Shown piece after piece: positions 48,601 through 59,233 of a stretch of 64,000 nt of DNA. Numbering within the stretch: position 1 is the stretch's first letter; each line of letters begins with the position of its first letter. Source of the DNA: Siderastrea siderea (lineage: Eukaryota; Cnidaria; Anthozoa; Scleractinia; Rhizangiidae); the NCBI GenBank assembly GCA_964030785.1, contig OZ034971.1, positions 42,229,304-42,293,303 of the forward strand. Reading direction: 5' to 3'. The notes beneath the pieces are model-generated. The model was not told the DNA's origin. It ran no database searches and was given only the letters and a program-made list of their open reading frames with translations. Made by a program: the position numbers and the translations under genes.

Positions 48601-51600
48601 GTAATTTATTTATATTATGCTTGGAAAGTTAATCAGCCAATGTTTTACTGAAATAACAAAAACAATCACTGACCCGCCCTAACAATAACTAACAGTCCAG
48701 CTGTCTGTGCCATCTCAATAAAACCGGTCAAGTCATTGTCCCCACTGAAGTCGTACTCTCCTTCCTGGGTCTCATGCATATTCCAGGCAACATACCTTCC
48801 AAGAGAGTTAACATTCATAAGCCAGAATCTACTATTATAAACAAATTCCATTTTTGAAACGGCAATACTGTATTGCATTAACCACTCATCATCTATCTTC
48901 GTGCCAGAACGCACATAAAGGCCGTACAGACAGCTAGATACGGATGGAAGAAAATATATTCCATAAAGTGATAATTTTCATTTGACCTTGAAAAACGGGT
49001 TCGATGAGTGTTCGCGATTTGTTTCATCCGCCAATAGTTTTGAGGATCAAAACAAGCGCTGCTTGTTTTCCCGCTAAAATTTTCCCAAATATGGAAAGAG
49101 CCTTGTTCGATTGATTCATCAGAATGGTGGGAAAGCAAGTGACGTCATGGAGAATATCGATCGATTTCCAGAAACTTCTTTGATCAAACAGTGAGGTTTG
49201 CGTGTGAGTTTGCTAAGTGTTTTCCTGGAGATGTTGGTTGTTTCTTTGCGATCTGTCACTGGATTCAAGTCAAAAGAATAAGTCGGCATCTTGGCGAGCA
49301 TTGTGTTCTTGCGTGACAAAACATTTTGCACAGCAGCATCGTTGTGTACAGAGGCATTGTCAAGGATCAGAAAACTGTCTTCCGGTAAGAACGGAAGAAA
49401 GTGATGTTCAATGGCATTTGTAATGAAAAGGGCATAAAAACTACCAGCGACCCAGGGTAGCAGTTCACCACTCCTTCGTTGTAGCCTACGCCGGCAAATG
49501 CTGAGATTTTCTCTCGTACATACACTGCACCAACCCGAAGTGTGTACGTCAGTAAGTTTGTTAAATGCCGTCTCATCTCCGAAAAATAATTTTCTAGGAT
49601 CCTGTCGGTTCCTCCATTGGAAAAAAGCCCGCCTTCTTACCATGTTATCAGGGTAAGTCGTTCTTGTGGTACTTTTGTCGACTTGTGCTTGGTCAAATTT
49701 AAATCATGCAGAGTCCGACAAATTACCGGGATCGACAGAACTGCGTGGGGCAACAAATAAAGGTCGGTTCTCAGTTTCTGCAGTATTTCCTCCATGTACA
49801 GAAAGGGGTCAATATAAAGCATTGCTTCCATCTGGCTTCCAAGTAAGCTGCCATGTACGCCTCCATTTTGCTGGCCAGCTGTTCCCTTCCTCCAGGCTGG
49901 CAATCTCCTGAAGCTATGAACTTGTTACAAATTGTCCTCGTAGTGTTGTAACAAACACGGTTTTCTCGTGCACTAAACACAATGCTCCCACTTGTGGCAT
50001 AATCAGATAAAATTTGGTACCTTTTTTGAAGAGGGTAAGCCGCTCCGCTCCAAATTTGTAAATACCTTCTAAGTAATTTATGTATCAGTCAATTCCAGCT
50101 GCGCCCATGCCCCCCCCCCCCCCCACGCTAACCCCCGGGCTAACCCCCGGGCATAGAATTTTTTTTCTCTTGGATGGCAAATTCCCCGGGGGTGGGGACA
50201 CTAAAGCTACCAAATGCCCCGAGGTGGGGACGAAGAAAGAGGGCAAATGCCCCGCCCCCGGGATCGTACGTCCCCAATTAACACTGCAGCAGTTTTCATT
50301 CATTGCACAATAATGCCACTTTCAGCATTAAATGTGTGATTTTTTGTTTCTGTAGGCCTGCCTCTCCGTCTTCTATTGTTTGTAATGGCACTATCCGATG
50401 TTAATAAACTTAATAACGCCAAACATGGTATTTTAATACTTCACAGACAACACTACATGATAGTTGACTGTTACTTAAATGTTTGAAAACAGTTCGCTAG
50501 TAAACAAAAATCTTGACATTATAAAAGTCATCTGTTGTGAATAATATGCGAAAGTATAAAACGTCGATCCCTATACACGTATTTAGAATTTAATAATCTG
50601 TCATTACAGTTTAAGAGTCATCGCAACTAAATTTTATTTAAATCCTTGAACAAAGAAGCATGCGTACGTCGGTTCACGTTGATCGTTCCCAATCTCGCTA
50701 TATATAGTGATAGCTTAAGTTGTGCCTTGATAAGCAATGAAGAAATGCATAAAATCGAGAAAGCCTCCACTAGTTTGTCCAGTCCATGACGGTCGATCCA
50801 ATCTGCGACAAATTGCTGGTCCTTTGCGATAAAATTCTCCATGTTTGGATTTCGAGTTGGAAACCACAAGTGTGTCAAAACCCCGGGGGTAGCCCCGGGG
50901 TAGGCAAATGCCGACCCCCGGGTTGTGCCAAATGTGCTTATGCCCCACCCCCGGAACTGACAGGGTGTGCAAATGTCCCGCAGTTGCCCGGTGGGGGGAT
51001 GGGCGCAGCTGGAATTGACTGATGCATTACTCTCCAATCTGGCATTTCTGAAAGCAGCTCAATTTTTGTTGAGCAGTAGTTGCAGAAAATTACTTTCAGT
51101 TGATGCAAACCGTTCACTTTTGGTGTCCATGTTCGCTAAACCAACCAAAAATCGCGCGTTTGCCTGTGTTCGCTAAACCAATTAAATTGCCGTTTTCTTG
51201 TTCGTTTGTTGTTTTGGTTTTGTTCGCGCGTAATTATTTCAAGGTTGAACGAAAATCGCTCTGTTGGCTGAAGTCGCAAGTATGATAACTGCTTAGCCTG
51301 CTCAGACTGGAAAAGTGACCCGCTCAGTAAGAGCAAGGGAGATGCAAGAAAATGAGAAAGATGAATTTTGTAGACAATTCTATATTGCATTTGGAGGTAA
51401 TATTTCCCACACAAATTGTTACAATCGTAAACAGGAAAAATAAAGAGCCAAGATCGAGTATGACGTTACTTTGGCCATGAGCATCAAGTGGTGAGCTTGG
51501 GTTACCTGTGGAGACACACCGGAAGTGCTAATTTCGACTCGAAGAGAATTGTCGCCAACGTTCGCTGTTTTGACTTTGTTATTTCAACTAGCAGTTTCGA

Positions 51601-51904
51601 CATTCTTTTACCCACAGGGAAAACTTTCTGAAGAAACAAACTATTTCGCATTCAGAAATTAAAATGATTGTACTTACGTTTGCAAGGCATTCAGGCCAGC
51701 TGCCTTCATTTTCATCATTCTGTCTTGCCAGTAAAACTTCGGGACACGAAAATAGTGAAAACTTCCTGAGATATAACGAAATGGTTCTCCATCCTTGAGA
51801 AAAACATTGTTCTTCCAGTCTATTGTAAAAGAACGGGATGAAGAGGAATGAGTGATCGATAAAACGAGAACAACTAAAACACACAAATTAGCCATGTCCA
51901 TCAT
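37422..51904 (-). CDS. GLB1-like: GLB1-like beta-galactosidase (GH35), 11 exons, 656 aa
   Basis: Lysosomal or secreted enzyme that removes terminal beta-galactose. Exons from the start: 51678-51904 (signal peptide, then [19 protein letters not shown]), 48674-48795, 47874-47902, 46018-46084, 45696-45775, 45153-45333, 44527-44748, 43334-43530, 39683-39883, 38191-38544, 37422-37712. All junctions are GT-AG and the sum is 1971 nt, in frame throughout. The acid/base Glu is in VENEYGSY (exon 6) and the nucleophile Glu in [13 protein letters not shown] (exon 7). [13 protein letters not shown] (exon 8), [14 protein letters not shown] (exon 10) and [10 protein letters not shown] (exon 11) are family landmarks. 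Length matches animal GLB1. Introns carry a LINE, a transposase remnant and several small inverted-repeat elements. Start could be any of three near ATGs (51904, 51901, 51895). Confidence 0.92.
37827..38085. mobile_element. MITE with about 60-bp inverted ends
   Basis: Starts TGCACCTATAAATGTTAAG and ends with the near complement (CTTAAGATTGATAGGTGCA); inner arms are G/C-run sequences with CCCTGGGAAATTTGACAT inverted. Lies in the last intron of the beta-galactosidase gene. No coding. Confidence 0.8.
38700..39300. repeat. Diverged intronic tandem repeat, about 115-bp unit
   Basis: About five copies with the shared blocks GTGGATGAAATCCTAAAG, CATTCAAATGAAAGCT, AGTACTTTC and TTAAGCTGTAC. Located in the intron between exons 9 and 10 of the beta-galactosidase gene. 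Confidence 0.75.
39931..42481 (+). mobile_element. 5'-truncated non-LTR retrotransposon (CR1/L2/Jockey-like)
   Basis: Begins within the end of the endonuclease domain and keeps the full reverse transcriptase and the 3' end, which closes with AATAAAGGTTTATTATTATT. Inserted in plus orientation in an intron of the minus-strand beta-galactosidase gene. Confidence 0.88.
39938..42325 (+). CDS. LINE ORF2 fragment: endonuclease end and reverse transcriptase, 795 codons
   Basis: Open from the truncation point to TAA 42325 with no internal stop. The endonuclease tail has [12 protein letters not shown] and GISDHSLI (the SDH motif). Reverse transcriptase landmarks are [56 protein letters not shown] and the catalytic [10 protein letters not shown]. 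After the RT comes the usual thumb and C-terminal region ([23 protein letters not shown]). There is no start codon of its own and the N-terminal half of the endonuclease is missing, so it cannot retrotranspose alone. An uninterrupted frame shows the insertion is fairly recent. Confidence 0.93.
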   Translation: MFDQFDMHNITDEPTRETPKTKTLIDLIVTTKPELINIKGVTPLGISDHSLIYATLKLRQKRPPPRFITIRNFKHFNVNEFHSDLSHAPFHVANTFEDMDDVLWAWNWLFKEICDKHAPLKKIKIRSKSAPWITNEIRRKMNYRYKLFKSAVATKDETAWARYKKVRNEINADVRKAKADFFREKIESAKSTAAYWKILSDATNPKRRPQIGPLKRHDNTLAVRVEEKANLINAFFASIGENLSRNPAIATERDNRDATTIQTVSNIQISEKLISSKIKAVKTNKATGPDQITPKLLRIAEPEVVPPLTKLYSLSVEKGKVFDQWKTTHLCPVFKKDDATDTSNYRPISLLSVPSKILESCVADTLVEHVMDNGLLTDKQWAYRKNHSTQLLLVHLTECWRQALDRNVVVATAFVDFRKAFDCVSHKILLFKLKPRFGIEGHLLSWLTDYLNQRSQITVVNSAQSKKLKVTCGIPQGSVLGPCLFSLYTNDMPDAVSSGTLFLYADDTTVYCTGSTVDEACSLLNKALNELNEWCVTNSLTPHSTKCEAMLLHRGSFIGPHPLITIGSTTISWVHHTRLLGVIIDHKLTWSKHLSDLKRNFSKKLNLLKKCSFLKRRALLDLYFKVTLPSVTYGIIVWGGCNNSDHIQALETLHRRAARIIFNLSWDTPSDTVMEITKWDSILDLYKLSLIKLFYNIVIEKIPKTISDLVTWRHGPYNLRGHLKAVVPRFSTSFLKNSIRYRGAVLWNFMSSYFNNATNHKQFCKKARRDPIFKKLNFGSLSIQTTPKHMCDFQF
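42618..42685. repeat. (AC)n microsatellite
   Basis: About 33 CA repeats, grown inside the right arm of the foldback MITE where the left arm has only GTGAGTGTG. Confidence 0.97.
44076..44470 (+). mobile_element. Short repeat with GGGTACTC-type ends, copy 1
   Basis: Starts GGGGAGGGGAGTACTCC and ends near a C-run with ACCCAAACATGG. The body has repeated ACAGGGTATG/ACAGGGACC motifs interspersed with TGTCCT. Related to 52414-52745. Confidence 0.7.
45443..45660. mobile_element. MITE with CCAGAAAATAT ends, copy 1
   Basis: Ends GTGATTCCAGAAAATATCC and, inverted, TTTCTGGAACCAC; C-run blocks inside. Two more copies lie at 46409-46598 and 47629-47806. Confidence 0.7.
46409..46598. mobile_element. MITE with CCAGAAAATAT ends, copy 2
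   Basis: TGTTCCAGAAAATATTTATA at the left and ATATTTTCTGGAACCACA at the right, an inverted pair. Confidence 0.75.
47092..47530. mobile_element. Foldback element with GTACTCGAAGTATACATGAC ends
   Basis: The left end GAGTACTCGAAGTATACATG is inverted at the right end, where CGTCATGTATACTTCGAG occurs twice. The inside has about eight repeats of GTATTTTTTTGGGT. C/G-run plus GTACTC termini link it to the repeats at 44.1 and 52.4 kb. Confidence 0.8.
47629..47806. mobile_element. MITE with CCAGAAAATAT ends, copy 3
   Basis: Diverged left end (GTAGTTTCAGAAACATTTCA) and a good right end (GGATATTTTCTGG), with the same TTCCTAGGGGAAAGGGGGTC interior type. Confidence 0.65.
48060..48620 (-). pseudogene. LINE remnant, C-terminal region of a reverse transcriptase protein
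   Basis: On the minus strand the translated pieces [40 protein letters not shown] and [20 protein letters not shown] have the usual order of a CR1-like LINE C-terminus, with stops between them. A decayed 3' fragment in intron 2 of the beta-galactosidase gene. Confidence 0.75.
49119..50060 (-). pseudogene. Decayed IS630/Tc1-type DDE transposase
   Basis: The C-terminal half (49119-49643) has [18 protein letters not shown] (first catalytic Asp region), [18 protein letters not shown] (second) and [11 protein letters not shown] (the usual PYSPDLNPIE motif, with its catalytic Glu not in place). The N-terminal half lies in other frames between 49637 and 49980 and includes an HTH-like stretch. Frameshifts separate the parts, so it is inactive. 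It lies in intron 1 of the beta-galactosidase gene. I saw no clear terminal repeats. Confidence 0.75.
50091..51024. mobile_element. Non-autonomous element with CAGTCAATTCCAGCTGCG ends, about 935 bp
   Basis: CAGTCAATTCCAGCTGCGCC at 50091 is exactly inverted at 51005-51024; next to each end are C/G-runs and a CCCCGGGG-rich stretch (50130-50275 and 50880-50985). The middle is AT-rich and non-coding. Confidence 0.82.
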
Positions 51905-52413
51905 TTACGACTGCAGATTCTCAAATCACGTGAAAATAGCATGACATGACCCAGGACATGACCATTCGGAAGGAGGATGGTCATTTGTCACGAATTAAGG
52001 CTAGCCTGCGTAGAAAACGTTTCCGTTGGCTTTTTGGTGCGGTTTTCGAAGCAGTTTCCGCTTTTTGGCCGCACGAAAATTAGGGCAGAGCAGGTCGCCC
52101 TGGGCGAGGGTAAGGATATGGTATAACTGGGGCGGCGGGGAGGGGAGAGAAGAAAAGCTCTACCTCCTCTCCCCATGTACAGAAAAGCCGTAAAGCGAGT
52201 TGTGGTTCTGCTACGACTTCTACAATTTTTGAAGGTGACACGGTTCGCCCCTAAGTTCTGACGTCATTGACCTCAAAATCAAGGCATACCTCTGCCGTCT
52301 AGTCTCCTAGGCAGCCGTTATTTGAGTCGCCACGCAATTTGAGCCGTTACGTTTTGGGGAGGAGCGTTGCGTGACGACTCAAATAATAGCTACAAGGTAG
52401 CAGACTATTTGCC

Positions 52414-52745
52414 CGGGGGGGGGGGGGTACTCCCTTATATAGCCTATACGGGGATGTGCCGCTAGACAGGGTATGGTTTTTGGCCTCTCTGTCCTAAACA
52501 GGGTATGTGATTTCATGCGAGACTGTCCTATTCTATAAAACAGGGTATATAATTTCGCCCAAGTCTGTCCTAGTTGTAAACGGGGTATTGCGTGTCCTAA
52601 ACAGGGTCATAAAATTCAGGTTGTTGTCCTTTACACGGTATGTATTTTAGGATTTTTTTGCCCTAAACAGGGTCAGGGTTTCGACCCACAGCGGCTCACC
52701 TATACCCAAATATGGGTCGAGTACCCCCCCCCCCCCCTGGGCTAT
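52414..52745 (+). mobile_element. Short repeat with GGGTACTC ends, copy 2
   Basis: Starts with a 12-G run and GTACTCCC and ends GTCGAGTACCCCCC, an inverted pair. The inside repeats ACAGGGTATG about six times. Same family as 44076-44470. Confidence 0.82.
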
Positions 52746-52879
52746 TTGCCCTCTTCCAAGCTCGAGAAAAAATCATACCCAGAGTAAAATTTGAATTGCA
52801 AAAAGTTATGTCGAAGGTTAGGTCGAAAGTCGGTTATTTTACCGAAGGTAAATTTTGCGAAGAATTACAAAGTCACCGG

Positions 52880-53135
52880 GGAGCAGGGATGGCGGGTCAC
52901 GGCGCAATGGTGAGAGCACTAGCGTCCAACCAATGTGGCACGGGTTCGACTCCCGCTCCTGGCGTCATGTGGTACCTGCTCCGAGAGGTTTTTCTCCGGG
53001 TACTCTGGTTTTCCCCTCTCCTCAAAAACCAACACATTCAAATTCCAATTCGATCTTGGAGGTGTCCCCAATTATCGTTCTGTGCTAAATACCGTTGACA
53101 CCCAAATAAAGTGATTTATTTTATTTATTACAAAA
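52880..53135 (+). mobile_element. tRNA-derived SINE
   Basis: tRNA-like head with GGCGCAATGGTGAGAGCACT (A-box type) and CGGGTTCGACTCCCG (perfect B-box), a body with CTCCGAGAGG and TTCTCCGGGTACTCTGG, and a 3' end with AATAAAGTGATTTATTTTA. Sits between the two beta-galactosidase genes. Confidence 0.85.
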
Positions 53136-53445
53136 CTGGCAACAAGTAAATTCCACAAAACTTTCAAGCTCCCAGTAGTTTACAATTTATAGCTTATAAT
53201 TACATTTTCCATTTCACATTTTACAGCAGGAGGCTCCTGTTTATAGTCTTCATTTTCCACTTTTCACTTTACCCTTATATTTATATTTGTTAATTTTCGC
53301 GAACCGTAAACGATGTGCAAAAATAGCGGCGCTAGAAAGCAAGTTACAAAATGAATAAATTAGAAAAAAAGTGTAAAAAAGAAAATACACAAAAAGTTTT
53401 AAAAGTCTGAGAAAAGAGACAACCTCTTTTTCCCGTTTGTTTAAA

Positions 53446-56400
53446 TCAATTCATGGGGTGGACAGGTCCATTTATCATGGGATAATCCAGAAACTCCACA
53501 TAGCATTGCTCCGGGTTCTCACAGGGAGCGTTGTCAACCTCGAAAAGCACCAGCTTGCTGCTCTGCTGCCCAGAGTGGAGGATATTAGCTGGCACATACA
53601 GCGTGATTTGAGGTCCCACGACTGGCCAGTATCGGCCAAGGTTGAATCCGTTGATATAAGCCTGACCCTGTTAAGTACAAAGACACAAACACAGCAGTTA
53701 TTAGGAGCGTTACAGTTCAGCTACCGGGGTCAGCTCGCACCGGTATGAATCCCACAGATACGAATTTTTGGAGGGGTATCATGCAAACTGGGACAGTATC
53801 ATGTAATAACCCAGGCGTTTCAATAAAATTTGAAGTAGGCAGCTCGTCTGAATAGAGTAACCGACTGTATCAACTAGGGGTTTGAAACAATCTTCCTTTA
53901 ATTACTTTAATTTAGGGCAAAAAGTAGCCGACTTTTCTGAGCGAAATAGCCGACGCTTTTCGTCGGCCGTCGGTGCTTATTGAAAGCACTGATAACCCAA
54001 TAGAAAGGTGCCCATAAAGTTAAGGTAACAAGTACAGGAGTGACAAATTCCGCTAGTCCATCTAAAAAGGCACAGAAACAAGGAGACAAGCAGGGCAGAT
54101 ATGAACTCCACAAGTCCGTCTTCCTTGACGTTCATACAAAGTGGATCAAAGTGTAATACTGACCAACTTCACATTTTTGTCTTAAGGCAGTGACCACCTT
54201 AAAGAGATTACGAGCAAAGTGCAGCAGGGACCAACTCCAGGTGTTTGCCTTGGAGCAGTGTCCATCTCAGAGACAAACACCGAACGCTGAACGCTGAAAG
54301 AAGAATCCCACAAAGCTGACTGCCACAACAATAACCAACCCTTAGCAAAGTAGAGAAGTGCTTAAGCCTAAGTACTATTAATCAATACCCAAATTACTGT
54401 AGACCATGCAGTAGTTCACCCTACCATATCCTGTGTTCGGCATTCTGCAAATACCCTATCGTTATAGGCGCATCGAGTTATGGAATGAAGAGCGGCAGGG
54501 ACAAACTCTACGTACCCGACCTATAGCGACATACAATTTAGAAGGGCTGTCCTTTTGGAAACACTTAAGTGTATTTCTACGAACCGGCTTTAGATATCAT
54601 ACACAAATATGTTCTTACCTTGAACCAGCCTGGAAGATGAAGATACGTATCCTTTGGAATTCCGCCCGGTGTTGAGGGAATGTTACCGGTGTAGAATGAC
54701 GGAATTTGAGTCTTCACATCATCATAAACATCATTAAATAACGGTTCTTTAAGGCCCACCACAGGATCCAGGTCCATTGGATAAATCGACCAGTTTCTAA
54801 GGTCCACTTTGTCAAGGGTCACATTTCCAACGATCCCCTTTGGATCTTGCAAAAGAGGCCCGTGATTTATTCGTCCCATGTTTTCCACCAGAATATCCAA
54901 TGTCGATCCAGGGTTAACTTTGATGCTCGCGGTTGTTTTTCCATCGACACGAATAAGCGTTGCCCGACGAACCTACAAGAAAATCCATGTTAAATTTACC
55001 TAAGCAATGAATCGTTAGTCTCTAGACTTTGCGTAAAGATCAGATACCTCATATAGGTAAAATACATCACTAAATTCTCAACCTCAATTATTGAATTTCT
55101 CGTTTTAATTTGTAGTAATTAACCCCTCCTTAACCTCTTATAGGGATATTGGAATCCATGTCAAGTACCATGCACAGTGTTCACTTTCGCCGCAAAGCAA
55201 ACGTTTTGTGCAAAAATACGGCAAAACAAACGGCAACAATTACGACCGAACTTGAGGATTTGATAAAACAATTATTCCACTGGCGTTTGTTGGATGTGCG
55301 GTGATATAACAAACTCGGCGCAACGCGTCTTCTTGCACATCGGCACACACACACATCCGAAGTGGAATAATTATTAATTAATCCTCTACATGCAACGGGA
55401 CAGAGAAAGTGAGAACACTAAATACTGATGTGGTACGTTCCTTCGGTGGGGATAAAGCAAGGGCACCCAGCGGCTCGTTTCGGGGAATATCTGTGCGGAA
55501 GGAAAAAATCGCCTGAAATATTCGGATTTAATTGTAGTGAAACCTTGAGATTTCTATGGCGAAACATCACCTCGGACTTTCGTAACAAGAGGACTTAATA
55601 ATTCCTGTTGTTTTTGGATAGACAAATGTGCCGTTTAGAGAATAAAATAAGGTCAGCTAGCATTTTCGGAGAGCTATCAGAAGCTCGGAAAATCCGGCGG
55701 GTAGGATTCGGTTTCCTAAGATTTTCTGCAAACTAAATTTTCAGCTAAAAACGCCGAACAGATCAACCTGAATTAGCTTACACAAATATGCTTTTTAAAA
55801 GCTCTAAAACAATCTACGAAACGAGAGCAGAAAATGACAATTCATGTATTTTGTTAAAATACATGAATTGCCCCTGATAAAGGAAACAAGTAAATGGGAG
55901 AGCTAAGCAAGCAAGCACCATTCCTCTTGTAAATATTTTATTCGCGAAGATCCCAACTCTATCACTTATAAAGTCACACTTTTCGGGTTAATCTACAGAG
56001 ATTCAACAGTTCGAGCCACGCGCACTATAACACTATCACTTCCCGTACAACCCCCCCCCCCCCCCCCACCCACACATACACACACACACACACCCGACAA
56101 GGAACGATCGCGCAAGTCCACGGAAGTATATTCTCCCTTCCCTGAAGTGGGCTTGCACCCGCACTCAGCATGCCGTTTCCGATCCTATCTCTACTAGAAT
56201 TGAAGAAAAAGACTGCTTCCTGTTTAGAGAGTCCACAGCTTTATTTCATCCAAAAACTCCAATTTTATAGTCAGCCTCTGAAACATAATGTAATGCTTAG
56301 TACGTCTCATTTAAATGGGAGACGAAAGGATTCGTCTTCAAACTCAAAGGTTGGTCACCAGCTTAGAATTTCATAACAAGTCCACTTTAGGATAACATAT

Positions 56401-57664
56401 ACACAACAATATTGACTAACAATTTGAAACTAGATAGGGAGTGAAAAGGCATGGTTGCAGACGTGGTGAATATTCAAATTAATTTCCTGGAAAAATGTCC
56501 TCGTAGTGTCAAAAAGATTGTACAAACCTGATCAACAAAGATAATTCCTCTGTCATGCAGTCCTGGGATACTGATGTTGGCTGTGGGTCCACTCACAGAG
56601 GAGGGTATCTTAGTACGATAAAGCATGAATCCATAATTCTGGCCAACCTGCTCCATGGTGAGGGTCTTGATGAACACTATAGGTCCTGACGGAGTGAGCC
56701 TTTCCAGTACATCGTAAAAGGAACCAATCTGTCATGAAAGAATTTAAGTACAGAGCTGTTTGTACATGTGCCTAGAGAGGCAGAGAGAGATCTGTGATAA
56801 AGTTCTGTGTTAAAGCAGAGGCAAGGTTGAGAGGATTGCAACCCAACTTTTTGACCAGTCTGGTTTTTTGTTTAAATTCAAATTTAAATTTCCCTTAGTG
56901 ATCATAAAAATTATAGAAGAATGTTGTTTTATACCCACCTTTTGAGTGATTGTTGATTTGAGAAAAGATAATGTACAGTGTGTGACTGGTAAAATTAACC
57001 AGGGCCAGGGACATTTGCATTCGCCCTGAGTACTTACACCCCCCCCCCCCCCGCCACCCGCTACCCACCTTTCAGAAAATCCTGGATCTGCCACCGCCTT
57101 TGCATTACGTAAGAGCCCTACGCTGAGTACAAGTATAAATTTTGCATTTGACTGACAAGTCCTGTTAATGGTAATGGCAACGATAATGTGCTTTATAAGG
57201 CGCATTTTCCATGAACATGTTCAGATGCACTTTACAACAACTACAGATGTAGGAGGAATGAGATCGGACACACGCGACACCGGTGACTAATTTTTCTACT
57301 CTTTTCAAACAGTGGGGTGGGTTATAGTATCCTAATTTTCATTTATTGAACACAAACGATATGATACTTTTTCTCTTCAATAATGTAGATCCTTTTGCTT
57401 GTAAGAAACTCGGCCACTCTATCTTTCTGGTCTTTGAGAAATGTCAAAGCAAGACAATGAACGTAGCCGCCACATAGATTGATTATCTATGTAATAATAG
57501 CTATAATTATTACTAAAATTTCATTATTATAATTATTACAGTTATTAGGAAAGATGAATGTTTTTCGTTTGTCTCACGATGGAATCGCTTTGAGTTCAAA
57601 CAAACGAAAAACGTTCATCTTTCCTATCTTACACCACGAGGAACAATAAACACATCTTTTATTA

Positions 57665-57710
<46 letters not shown>

Positions 57711-58069
57711 TAATCATTATTATTACTATTTTTTCTTTATCTAAACTTTAACCAACATTGTAATCGGCAATACCATTTATTCATATGGAAATGCTAGTAA
57801 ATTGTTGTTGTTGTTGTTGTTGTTGTATTACCCTGAAGAACCTTCACAAGCAAAGCTGACCATTACCTTTGTCATCATAACCTTTCCATAAGCAAAACTC
57901 TGTGGAGCTGGAGGTACGGGGCCTCGTGGAACAGGGGCATACTTAGCTATGGTTTCCATGATTGCATAGAACTTTGTTCTGTAATCTCCTGCTTCAGTTA
58001 AGGGGGCGTCATAATCGTAGCTGGTAGGCTGTGGTTGAAAAGTTCGAGTATCTGAACCTGCATTCGCTC
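53446..58069 (-). CDS. GLB1-like: Second GLB1-like beta-galactosidase gene, last four exons
   Basis: Exons in coding order: 57867-58069, 56528-56728, 54619-54972, 53446-53667. They match exons 8-11 of the gene at 37.4-51.9 kb; the second and third have exactly the same lengths (201 and 354 nt), and all junctions are GT-AG. Landmarks are [48 protein letters not shown] and [15 protein letters not shown]. The last exon is shorter than in the first gene, with the protein ending HPMN. No exon with the NSEFYPGW nucleophile motif was found up to 64000, so the 5' part lies beyond the window or is lost. Tandem duplication, same direction. Confidence 0.88.
57548..57636. repeat. 25-bp-arm hairpin
   Basis: AGGAAAGATGAATGTTTTTC...CAAACGAAAAACGTTCATCT; arms near perfect with a loop of about 30 bp. 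A minimal MITE or foldback. An (ATT)n tract follows at about 57663-57712. Confidence 0.85.
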
Positions 58070-58553
58070 CTACAGGAGAGATGAAGGAGGATTATTGAAG
58101 GGTTCAGTGAAAATGGGCAAGGACACTTAATTTGGCTTGGAATTCAAATTGCTCTAATTTAGCGCTAATTTGGCATACAGGCTGGTCACCATGTAAAACA
58201 CAAAGTTCTGCATTTTTAGTTTTTGGCTTGAGAGCTTACAATAAAATAATCAGTTTAAGACGATTTCCACTGAACGTTGGAGCAATAAGTGCAAAAATAA
58301 AGTTACCAAAAAATACTCATAGCATGGTAAAATTTTGAATAAATTAAAGAAGAAATTATCAGTACTTAAGAGCGCCTGTCTGTAAAAATCAGTTAAAATC
58401 AAAATTCCGCGGCAAGGGTGGAAAATTCGATTTCTTTCATATTTTAATGTTAGATAGGTTAGGGTAAAACTAAAATCACTGGGTACTTTTTTTGGCAAGA
58501 TATCCTTTTATTTCAAAGAAAAATGCAAATAACGAACTTCCGTTAAAATCGCC

Positions 58554-59233
58554 ATTTGAAGCAGTAAATTATGACATCAATTTGAGGCGTTCGCGTGCAA
58601 AAACAAATGCCTCTGTCGTCTTTTAAACACTCAATTTTACTTTTGCAATCTCTCAAGAGCTTCAAAACTGATTTTGGTAGAAACTGCGTTGTTCTTTGTG
58701 TTTGAAATAATTTAATTTTGAAAGTATACATTTCTCATCAGGAAAAGTACTTCGTGAATTAAATTATTTTTCACCATGTGCTAAACCTTCAAATCGATTC
58801 AGCTTCTGGCTGTTGAATTAAGAAAAGATGTTCTCAGGATTGCTGCAAAAATTTCTTTGGGCAAATGATTGAGAGCGACGCGAGAGCTTTTCAAAGTTCG
58901 TTAAAATGCAGGTTGTTTGACCCTTCTTGGCAACATTCCATTCGCGAGTCACGCACATATTTTGATGTGTTTCGACCCATATGAGATCGAAAACGTCAAA
59001 CAGGAAAACAGTTCGAAATGCTCTTACTTCATTTACTGTAGAGGACAGGTCCAGAGGCCATTTCCGAGTGATTCTCTTGCCGTTCGACGTATTTTGGTCC
59101 TGTTGATGCCATCCAATGAACACCGCCAACTGGGTCAGTGTATTGTTAACGGTCGAACAGCTCAACAACAACCTTTCTTCCAAAACGTTCGACATCTTTC
59201 TACACTGTGACATCTTACTCAACGGTTCAGTTG
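58554..59233 (-). repeat. Long inverted repeat, left arm (680 bp)
   Basis: Inverted copy of 61959-62637, very similar by eye. Open frames on both arms are the same shadow sequence and show no domain. Confidence 0.92.

Noticed and set aside
49119..50060. Active transposase
   Set aside because: Split over frames with the last catalytic residue not in place; listed as a remnant.
58818..59222. 134-codon frame, mirrored at 61970-62230
   Set aside because: It is part of the long inverted repeat, has no domain, and the two copies are of different length owing to single-base changes.
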